From Deltaproteobacteria bacterium (GTDB lineage: Bacteria; Desulfobacterota_B; Binatia; UBA9968), in contig JACPSF010000253.1 in NCBI GenBank assembly GCA_016193385.1, forward strand, positions 1 through 13,681: DNA of 13,681 nt, in the 5' to 3' direction. How positions within the stretch are numbered: position 1 is the first letter of the stretch; the number at the start of each line of letters is the position of its first letter. The translations under genes were made by a program, and so were the position numbers. Positions 6,752 through 12,529 of the stretch are shown here, piece by piece. The notes beneath the pieces were generated by a model. That model worked only from the letters and a program-made list of their open reading frames with translations, was not told where the DNA came from and searched no databases.

Positions 6752-6854
6752 TTGTCAAGGTTTTTTCACTAGGCGCCGTATCCACAACCAGTGGTCATCA
6801 CAATGCTGTCATAGCTACGACAGCTCCCCTGTTGCTTATTATGTCTGTGGCCTA
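6752..6854 (+). repeat. Flanking direct repeat, copy 1
   Basis: It begins TTGTCAAGGT and ends with CCCCTGTTGCTT plus TGGCCTA. The same three blocks, in the same order and orientation, occur at 8563-8629. This copy is 36 nt longer, and the extra length includes the palindrome at 6805-6824. The two copies bracket the toxin-antitoxin and GNAT genes. Confidence 0.55.
6805..6824. repeat. 20-bp near-perfect palindrome
   Basis: The arms GCTGTC and GACAGC enclose a self-complementary TAGCTA core with one mismatched pair (6811/6818). It lies inside the extra sequence of repeat copy 1. It could be a protein-binding site or the end of an inserted element. Confidence 0.6.
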
Positions 6855-6972
6855 TCCGAGAAGGCATGAGGCGGGAGGCATGAGGCAATAGTTAGCCCTG
6901 AGGGAAATAAGGGCCGTGCTCGCGTTGTTCACGGACACGATCAACGAACACGAAACGGGAAATACTTGCGGG

Positions 6973-7413
6973 CTAGATGGTTCCGGGAACGATGATGTCG
7001 ATTTGCTTTGCCGCAAACAGGAAGTCACTTGGGTTGAAGGTGAGCAGCGCGGAAGCCTTAGCCTTGATCGCGCACATAGCGATGACCGCGTCGTAGGTTT
7101 GGCCTCCTGCCACGCCATTCTTGGGGGCCTGACGCAGCAGGTCCTGGTAAGATCCGGCTTGCAGGGCAATCGTTCTTGCGCCCTTTATGAAATTCGCCTC
7201 AAGTAAGACCAGACTGTCTTCAGGTGAAAGCCGGTGCGGCGGAGGAAGGCGGGTGAGCACGGCATAGGCTTCCACGAGGGCTGGGGCTGCGGTGATCATC
7301 CTTTCCCGCCGCTGAAGCCGCTGCTGAATTTCGCCGGCCGCTTGGCTGTGATGTTCATGCCACGAGCAGACGGCCGCAATCATGCAGCTTGTATCAGGAA
7401 GAAAAGCTTGCAC
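6973..7413 (-). CDS. vapC: PIN-domain RNase toxin, VapC-like
   Basis: The 146-aa PIN-domain protein is the usual length for a VapC toxin, a magnesium-dependent ribonuclease. The acidic metal site is visible: Asp7 (LPDTS), Glu48 (ALVEAYAVL) and Asp108 (TYDAVIAMCA). A final LLTFNPSDF (123-131) supplies Asn127 and Asp130 in place of the usual T-x-D-x-D-F ending. The start is a GTG at 7413; the only ATG in frame nearby (codon 11) would remove Asp7. The gene begins 5 nt after the antitoxin stop, the classic coupled TA arrangement. Its RNA target is unknown. Confidence 0.9.
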   Translation of the reverse strand: MQAFLPDTSCMIAAVCSWHEHHSQAAGEIQQRLQRRERMITAAPALVEAYAVLTRLPPPHRLSPEDSLVLLEANFIKGARTIALQAGSYQDLLRQAPKNGVAGGQTYDAVIAMCAIKAKASALLTFNPSDFLFAAKQIDIIVPGTI

Positions 7414-7418
7414 CGCCT

Positions 7419-7682
7419 TTAAGACCGTGAAGAGCGCTCCTGCCGCAGCGTCTTACGGACTCGTTCTACCGTTTCCGTCTTGAGAGGCGCGACAGTTTTT
7501 CGCGGAACGGCAACCAGCAAACGGCCCCTCCGCTCCAGCTTGACAGGCAAGGGGGCAGGTGTAATCGCGATCCTTCCATTTTCCCAGCGTACGTCCAGCG
7601 GCAGTCCCGGCTTCAATCCGGCCTCCCGCCGAATTTCCTTGGGAATAACCAGCCTTCCCGCCCTATCGATGGTCGCTTTCAT
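7419..7682 (-). CDS. vapB: AbrB/MazE-type antitoxin, VapB-like
   Basis: The 87-aa protein begins with a SpoVT/AbrB swapped-hairpin DNA-binding domain, MKATIDRAGRLVIPKEIRRE, and LKPGLPLDVRWENGRIAITP follows (23-42). The C-terminal 45 residues are basic and proline-containing, as expected for a toxin-binding tail. It should neutralise the PIN toxin and repress its own promoter. The ATG at 7682 is chosen because the AbrB domain begins exactly there; the frame is open much further upstream (to 8018), but that part is antisense to the GNAT gene. There is no Shine-Dalgarno, and the -10 box lies only 8 nt upstream, so translation is probably leaderless. Confidence 0.88.
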   Translation of the reverse strand: MKATIDRAGRLVIPKEIRREAGLKPGLPLDVRWENGRIAITPAPLPVKLERRGRLLVAVPRKTVAPLKTETVERVRKTLRQERSSRS

Positions 7683-7689
7683 GGCACCG

Positions 7690-7718
7690 AATATACCATC
7701 ACTCTTACCATATCTCAA
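7690..7718 (-). promoter_or_regulatory. Strong promoter with direct-repeat operator for vapBC
   Basis: On the minus strand there is TTGAGA (7713-7718), a 17-nt spacer, and TATATT (7690-7695), each 5 of 6 to consensus. Two direct repeats ATGGTA (plus-strand TACCAT at 7694-7699 and 7706-7711), 12 nt apart, overlap the spacer and -10. They are good candidates for AbrB-type autoregulation. Confidence 0.65.
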
Positions 7719-7744
7719 ACCAAGAGCCGGGTTGGACAACAATA

Positions 7745-8335
7745 TTACTCGTCCCGCGGTCGCCACATGTACCAGGTCGGCGCGCCGATGAGTTGCTCTT
7801 CGCGCTGAACGACGAAGCCGAACTTTTTGTAGAACTCCACATTCTCCGGCCTGTCGGTCTCCAGGTAGCCGGCGGTTGCTTCCTGCTTGAGATACTCGAT
7901 GTAGCGATTCATCAATGCCGTGCCGACTCCTTTGCCCTGAGCCTCGGGAGAAACGCCGATGGGTCCGAGATGCGCGTGAGGCTCCTCCGGATCGAGACGG
8001 CACCATGTAGAGAACCACTTCACGACCCGCGGAAGCGCCTCGCCAAGAGGTCTCAACAGAGTCGCTGCTGCAGCCGGAATCTGCTCCGGCGGCGGGAGGC
8101 AGTATGGCGACGCGATAAAATGCATATATCCGCGCACCGCGCCGTCCACCAGCGCGACAAAGGCCTGGCCGGTGAACATGTGTTGCAGACCGATGCGGAA
8201 GAACAACCTATTCTGGTCGATTCGTTGCGGCCCGAAGGCGGATACATGGAGGGGATTGGCTACGAACGCATCGGCGAGGACCGACACCGTAGAGTCCAAC
8301 CGTTTCGCAGAATATGTTTCAACGACAAGGGCCAC
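7745..8335 (-). CDS. GNAT-family N-acetyltransferase
   Basis: The 196-aa protein has a GCN5-related acetyltransferase fold that binds acetyl-CoA. Motif A is HLGPIGVSPEAQGKGVGTAL (122-141), with the pyrophosphate-binding Q-G-K-G-V-G at 133-138. Motif B follows as YLETDRPENVEFYKKFGF (157-174). The start is a GTG at 8335 with GAGAGG at 8341-8346 (5-nt spacer). It ends 62 nt before vapB on the same strand. Part of that gap is the vapBC promoter, so the pair has its own promoter. GNAT enzymes next to TA loci can be toxins themselves (TacT-like), but those are usually shorter and paired with an RHH antitoxin, so a stress or small-molecule acetyltransferase is more likely. Confidence 0.88.
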   Translation of the reverse strand: MALVVETYSAKRLDSTVSVLADAFVANPLHVSAFGPQRIDQNRLFFRIGLQHMFTGQAFVALVDGAVRGYMHFIASPYCLPPPEQIPAAAATLLRPLGEALPRVVKWFSTWCRLDPEEPHAHLGPIGVSPEAQGKGVGTALMNRYIEYLKQEATAGYLETDRPENVEFYKKFGFVVQREEQLIGAPTWYMWRPRDE

Positions 8336-8425
8336 GTTTTCCTCTCAGAGATCATACTGAACCTAAAGGCTCCAAGCACAGTTTCCTGACGACTTCACCC
8401 GGTTGGGGAGGATCGTCCATCGACA

Positions 8426-8529
8426 TATAGTGACGGAATTAAATAAGTTGACATCAAATCCCCCCTCACCCCCCTTTTCTAAAGGGGGGATGGGGGGATT
8501 AGGGTAATTTTCTTTTTGCCTTCACTATA
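8426..8529. mobile_element. MITE-like palindromic element, about 104 bp
   Basis: The ends are inverted: TATAGTGA (8426-8433) and TCACTATA (8522-8529); extending inward, 11 of 13 positions match. In the centre is a very strong hairpin. The left arm (8457-8477) is two C6 runs ending CCCCCCTTT, the loop is TCT (8478-8480), and the right arm (8481-8500) is AAAGGGGGG followed by ATGGGGGGATT. There is no coding capacity. Its structure suits a non-autonomous mobile palindrome, and the central hairpin might also act in transcription termination or RNA stability. Confidence 0.5.
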
Positions 8530-8562
8530 GCTTCACCTCAATCGTCATACCGTTTCCGGGAG

Positions 8563-8629
8563 TTGTCAAGGTCTTTCACCATACCCCGTTGCGCGACCGT
8601 CACCCCTGTTGCTTTATGCCTTTGGCCTA
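8563..8629 (+). repeat. Flanking direct repeat, copy 2
   Basis: It carries TTGTCAAGGT, then CCCCTGTTGCTT (8603-8614), then TGGCCTA (8623-8629), in the same order as at 6752-6854. It lies just upstream of acnA and may include part of its promoter. Confidence 0.55.
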
Positions 8630-8674
8630 GGCTACAAAATAGAGTAACCTATGACGAATTGAGGAGAGACTCAA

Positions 8675-11377
8675 ATGGCACACAAATCCCTGGATAGTTT
8701 CAAAACCCGCTCGACCCTTAGGGTCGGCAAGCAATCCTACGCGATTTACCGATTGGACCGGCTGGAGAAGGCCGGGTTTAAAACTGTTTCGCAGCTCCCC
8801 GTGTCGTTGAAGATCCTTTTGGAAAATCTCTTGCGGCACGAGGACAACCGCCTGGTGACAAAGGCGGACGTCGAGACGCTCGCAGGTTGGAATCCAAAGG
8901 CGAAAAAAGAGAAGGAGATCGCCTTCATGCCGGCGCGGGTGTTGACGCAGGATCTCACCGGCGTGCCGGCGGTCGTGGATCTCGCGGCAATGCGGGAAGC
9001 GATGAAGCGAATGGGAGGCGATCCGAAAAAGATCAACCCGCTCGCGCCGTGCGATCTCGTCATCGACCACTCAGTTCAGGTCGACCGCTTCGGATCTTCA
9101 GAGGCCTTCCATCTCAACTCCCAAATCGAATATGAGCGCAATGTCGAGCGCTACGCCTTTCTGCGCTGGGGACAAAAAGCCTTCCGCAATTTTAGAGTCG
9201 TCCCTCCCGACACTGGTATCTGCCACCAGGTGAATCTCGAATACCTGGGCCAGGTGGTTTTCCGAGCCAAGGGGAACGGCGGAACACTCGCTTTCCCGGA
9301 CACGCTCGTCGGCATGGATTCGCACACTCCGATGATCAACGGGCTCGGAGTGGTCGGCTGGGGCGTGGGCGGGATCGAAGCCGAAGCCGCTTTGCTCGGC
9401 CAGCCTTTGATCATGCTGATTCCCGATGTCATCGGTTTCAGACTTCACGGGAAACTACCAGAGGGCGCAACGTCCACGGACCTCGTCCTCACCGTCACGC
9501 AAATGCTGCGGAAGAAAGGGGTAGTGGAAAAGTTCGTGGAGTTTTACGGTCCGGGCCTTTCCACTCTCAGCATCGCGGACAGGGCAACCATCGGCAACAT
9601 GTCGCCGGAGTACGGCGCGACCATCGGCTTTTTCCCCCCCGACGACGAGACGCTCAAATACCTCGAGCTCACCAGCCGGAGCGCCGAGCTGATACGATTG
9701 GTCGAGACCTACTGCAAGGAGCAGGGGCTTTTCCGCACCGATGCATCTCCCGATCCGGTTTTCACCGACACACTGGACCTCGACCTCGCGACCGTGGAGC
9801 CGAGCCTGGCGGGGCCGCGCCGGCCGCAGGACCGCGTGCCCCTGAAGCAAGCCAAGCTTTTATTCCAACAGGCGCTCCCCTCGCTGCTCAAAAGCGGCGA
9901 CGCGGGCCGCGCTGTTTCCGTTCAGCTCAACGGTGACCGCTTTCAGCTCAGCCATGGATCCGTCGTGATCTCGGCGATCACGAGCTGCACCAATACCTCC
10001 AACCCTTCGGTCATGGTCGGCGCCGGGCTGCTCGCCAAAAAAGCGGTGGAGCGAGGCCTTAAGAAAAAGCCGTGGGTTAAGACCAGTTTGGCGCCGGGAT
10101 CGAAAGTCGTTACCGCCTATCTTAAAGACACAGGTCTTCTCCCCTACCTGGAAAAGCTCGGTTTCTATCTCGTGGGTTACGGCTGCACGACCTGCATCGG
10201 CAACACCGGACCTCTGCCGGAGCCGATCGCCGCCGGCATCCAGGAAGGCGATCTGGTAGTCGCAGCGGTTCTCTCCGGCAACCGGAATTTCGAGGGCCGG
10301 ATTCACCCGCAAGTGCGGGCCAATTATCTCGCCTCGCCACCGCTGGTCGTCGCTTACTCGCTGGCGGGCCGTATGGACATGGACATCACCAGCGAGCCGC
10401 TCGGGGAAGATGCCAAAGGCAAGCCGGTTTATCTTAAGGATATCTGGCCTTCGCCGGAGGAGATCCGGGACAGCATACGCAAATCGGTCAGGTCGGAGAT
10501 GTTCAAGAAGGAATACGGCGAGGTCTTTGAGGGGGACGAGCGCTGGAAGAAGATGCCGACTCCCGAGGGACAGCTCTTCGAGTGGAATCCCAATTCGACC
10601 TATGTGCGCGAGGCTCCATACTTTCAAGACATGGCCACGACGCCTTCGACGCCAAAAGACATCATCGGCGCCCGCGTCCTGGCGCTGCTCGGAGACTCGA
10701 TCACGACCGACCATATCTCGCCAGCGGGCTCGATCGAAAAGAACGGTCCTGCTGCCCGTTATCTCACGGAGCACGGCGTCCAGCCAAAGGATTTCAACCA
10801 GTACGGCGCGCGGCGCGGCAACCATGAAGTAATGATACGCGGGACGTTCGCCAACATACGACTCAAGAATCAACTCGCGCCCGGCACTGAAGGGGGTTGG
10901 ACCGTGCACCTGCCGGACAAGAAGCAGATGTCGATCTATGATGCCGCCGTGCAGTATCAGAAAGAGGGCATTCCCCTGATCGTGGTCGCCGGGAAGGAAT
11001 ACGGCTCCGGCTCATCGCGCGATTGGGCAGCCAAAGGACCGAGACTCCTGGGAGTCAAAGCGGCCATTGCGGAAAGCTACGAGCGCATCCACAGGAGCAA
11101 TTTGATCGGCATGGGAATCGTTCCCCTGCAGTTCAAAGCCGGCGAGAGCTTGCAGTCTCTCGGTCTCACCGGATTTGAGACGTACGAAATTGCGGGAATC
11201 TCCGATGGACTCGCGTTGAGGAAAGAGTTAACCGTGAAAGCCGGGAGCGACGACGGAAAAACCAAGGAATTCAAGGTCACCTGTCGCATCGAAACGCCTG
11301 CGGAGCTCGACTACTACCGTCATGGCGGCATCCTTGAGTACGTGTTGCGGCAGCTCCTGCAGCGAAAGTCGGCCTAA
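8675..11377 (+). CDS. acnA: Aconitate hydratase A
   Basis: The 900-aa enzyme interconverts citrate and isocitrate in the TCA cycle and has the full AcnA/IRP1 length and order. The three [4Fe-4S] ligands are Cys438 ([16 protein letters not shown]), Cys504 and Cys507 ([11 protein letters not shown]); IRP1 has them at 437, 503 and 506. Other landmarks are [20 protein letters not shown] (214-233), [13 protein letters not shown] (673-685), and in the swivelling C-terminal domain [17 protein letters not shown] (773-789) with the active-site serines. [15 protein letters not shown] (806-820) follows. The ATG is preceded by GAGGAG at 8661-8666. A luciferase-like gene starts 5 nt after its stop, so the two are cotranscribed. 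No key residue is missing. Confidence 0.98.
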   Translation: MAHKSLDSFKTRSTLRVGKQSYAIYRLDRLEKAGFKTVSQLPVSLKILLENLLRHEDNRLVTKADVETLAGWNPKAKKEKEIAFMPARVLTQDLTGVPAVVDLAAMREAMKRMGGDPKKINPLAPCDLVIDHSVQVDRFGSSEAFHLNSQIEYERNVERYAFLRWGQKAFRNFRVVPPDTGICHQVNLEYLGQVVFRAKGNGGTLAFPDTLVGMDSHTPMINGLGVVGWGVGGIEAEAALLGQPLIMLIPDVIGFRLHGKLPEGATSTDLVLTVTQMLRKKGVVEKFVEFYGPGLSTLSIADRATIGNMSPEYGATIGFFPPDDETLKYLELTSRSAELIRLVETYCKEQGLFRTDASPDPVFTDTLDLDLATVEPSLAGPRRPQDRVPLKQAKLLFQQALPSLLKSGDAGRAVSVQLNGDRFQLSHGSVVISAITSCTNTSNPSVMVGAGLLAKKAVERGLKKKPWVKTSLAPGSKVVTAYLKDTGLLPYLEKLGFYLVGYGCTTCIGNTGPLPEPIAAGIQEGDLVVAAVLSGNRNFEGRIHPQVRANYLASPPLVVAYSLAGRMDMDITSEPLGEDAKGKPVYLKDIWPSPEEIRDSIRKSVRSEMFKKEYGEVFEGDERWKKMPTPEGQLFEWNPNSTYVREAPYFQDMATTPSTPKDIIGARVLALLGDSITTDHISPAGSIEKNGPAARYLTEHGVQPKDFNQYGARRGNHEVMIRGTFANIRLKNQLAPGTEGGWTVHLPDKKQMSIYDAAVQYQKEGIPLIVVAGKEYGSGSSRDWAAKGPRLLGVKAAIAESYERIHRSNLIGMGIVPLQFKAGESLQSLGLTGFETYEIAGISDGLALRKELTVKAGSDDGKTKEFKVTCRIETPAELDYYRHGGILEYVLRQLLQRKSA

Positions 11378-11382
11378 GGTCG

Positions 11383-12006
11383 ATGGCAGTTTTCCGGACA
11401 GAGATCGGGCTTCAGTTCGTCACCCACCTCGCCAACCAGCACACGCTGCCGGATTTAGTGCGCTTCGCCGCCCTTGCGTGCGACAGAGGCTTCGAGCAGA
11501 TCTGGGTCAATGACAACCTTCGCTACCGAAGCCAGATCGTGGTTCTCACCGCGATCGCGGCGCGCGTTCCCATCCGCATCGGGACAGCCATCCTCGTTCC
11601 CTACTTCCATAACCCCATGGACGTAGCGGATGTCCTGGCCTCTCTCTCGGAGCTCTGCGACGGCCGGGAAATCGGTGTGGGCCTCGCGCGCGGAGACCTG
11701 GGACAGTCGCCCCAGCACGTGGAAATCTTGAAACCTATCGCCATGGTCCGTGAAACCGCCGAGTTTCTCCGCCGGGCGCTCTCCGGCGATGAGGTGGCGT
11801 ACGCGGACTATCCTCTCCTGCAGCACTACTACCGCCTCAACTCTAAAGGGAAATTCCGTCTTGCCTTCGCGCCTCGTTCCAGCTTCCGTGTTTATGGCGG
11901 CGGCAACGGACCTCAGCCGGGCGCCTGCCACAAATGCTGGCGCAAGCCGATGAAGCGGCCCGGGAGGCCCGGCCCGGAAAGCGGTTGCGCAAGATCTGCG
12001 AGTTAA
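11383..12006 (+). CDS. Luciferase-like (LLM) flavin oxidoreductase, N-terminal part, frameshifted
   Basis: Residues 1-178 match the N-terminal and middle part of LLM-class FMN/F420-dependent monooxygenases or reductases. They include IGLQFVTHLANQHTLPDLVRFAA, ACDRGFEQIWVNDNLRYRS (TIM-barrel strands), RIGTAILVPYFHNPMDVADVLASL (63-86) and the end of the family-typical GGGNGPQ (172-178). After about 11916 the frame gives a Cys/Arg-rich tail (PGACHKCWRKP) foreign to the family. The homologous protein continues in another frame as AGRLPQMLAQADEA. The gene starts 5 nt after acnA (AAGG at 11376-11379), so it is in the same operon. As it stands the product is truncated and probably non-functional. Confidence 0.82.
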   Translation: MAVFRTEIGLQFVTHLANQHTLPDLVRFAALACDRGFEQIWVNDNLRYRSQIVVLTAIAARVPIRIGTAILVPYFHNPMDVADVLASLSELCDGREIGVGLARGDLGQSPQHVEILKPIAMVRETAEFLRRALSGDEVAYADYPLLQHYYRLNSKGKFRLAFAPRSSFRVYGGGNGPQPGACHKCWRKPMKRPGRPGPESGCARSAS

Positions 12007-12389
12007 ACCTCTCGATCTCGCGCAACCGCCGGCAGGCAATCGACTTCCCGAAGCGGCAAGTGGCCCATTCCATCCTGCAACTGGAGGCGCTCGGTTTTAC
12101 CCCGGAAGAATACTCGGCTCTGAAAGTGGACCGAAAAGACGTCCTCTCGCTAAAGGCAAAGTTCGTGGCTGGGGCGACGATCGAGGAAGCCGCCTCCCTC
12201 GTCAACGAGGAGATGGTCCGCGCCAATTATGCGGCAGGCAAACCCGAAGAGGTCGGAGAGCAGATTCTGGAGCTAGCCCACGCCGCAGCTAACCTCGGTT
12301 TCGACCAGATCGCCTTCGCCAAATTGGGTCCCGACTACGGAGAGGCCATCAGCCTCTTGGCCGACGAAGTTCTCCCCGCCCTCAGATAA
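11934..12389 (+). CDS. Luciferase-like (LLM) flavin oxidoreductase, C-terminal part
   Basis: This is the continuation of the broken LLM gene; homologous sequence begins at about 11916 in this frame with AGRLPQ. Family-like features are KICELNLSISRNR, EEYSALKVDRKDV, LKAKFVAGATIEEAASLV and the C-terminal LGFDQIAFAKLGPDYGEA. The ATG at 11934 is internal and lacks a Shine-Dalgarno, so this is a gene fragment, not a separate gene. Joining the parts gives about 335 aa, but the expected segment after GNGPQ with the conserved A-D-G turn is missing (about 25 residues). The lesion is therefore a deletion plus a frameshift. Confidence 0.8.
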   Translation: MLAQADEAAREARPGKRLRKICELNLSISRNRRQAIDFPKRQVAHSILQLEALGFTPEEYSALKVDRKDVLSLKAKFVAGATIEEAASLVNEEMVRANYAAGKPEEVGEQILELAHAAANLGFDQIAFAKLGPDYGEAISLLADEVLPALR

Positions 12390-12456
12390 ATCACCTGACA
12401 CGGTTACGAAACCTTCCTCCATCGACTGACCTTAAATTTTTGCCAATTCTGGCCTC

Positions 12457-12505
12457 TTGACGGCTAGCCGTAGTGTGGAATAAAAAGAGCCCATTGACTT
12501 AAGTC
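12457..12505 (+). promoter_or_regulatory. Promoter with two perfect 10-bp palindromes before the M24 gene
   Basis: TTGACG (12457-12462), an 18-nt spacer and TAAAAA (12481-12486) form a sigma70-like promoter. A perfect palindrome CGGCTAGCCG (12461-12470) overlaps the -35 and spacer. Another, GACTTAAGTC (12496-12505), lies just downstream of the -10. Both positions suit repressor binding. Confidence 0.45.
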
Positions 12506-12529
12506 GTTCAGCAACAAGGAGGACCCAAA

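Larger units (their letters stand above)
6602..6972. other. Intergenic region with palindromes and one flanking-repeat copy
   Basis: No convincing gene lies in these 371 nt. They contain a perfect 12-bp palindrome GCTTGCGCAAGC (6629-6640), the first copy of a diverged repeat shared with 8563-8629, and an almost perfect 20-bp palindrome (6805-6824). They also hold an 11-bp direct repeat AGGCATGAGGC (6862-6872 and 6876-6886). The short plus-strand frames here have no recognisable protein character. The ensemble looks like accumulated repeat debris. Confidence 0.55.
8336..8674. other. Intergenic region with MITE-like palindrome and repeat copy 2
   Basis: These 339 nt between the GNAT gene and acnA hold no gene. 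They contain a palindromic element (8426-8529), the second copy of the flanking repeat (8563-8629), and the GAGGAG ribosome binding site of acnA at 8661-8666. A weak promoter-like pair, TTGCTT (8609-8614) and TACAAA (8633-8638) with an 18-nt spacer, may serve acnA. Confidence 0.6.

Noticed and set aside
7683..8018. Upstream extension of the antitoxin to 199 aa
   Set aside because: The extra residues are antisense/overlapping the GNAT gene. The AbrB domain starts exactly at ATG 7682 and the promoter lies just upstream.
9860..10909. 349-aa minus-strand ORF inside acnA
   Set aside because: Long antisense openness is common in GC-rich genes. The acnA frame carries all cluster ligands and catalytic segments.
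11900..11940. Programmed ribosomal frameshift in the LLM gene
   Set aside because: No slippery heptamer or downstream pseudoknot was seen, and conserved residues are missing at the junction, so a lesion or artefact fits better.
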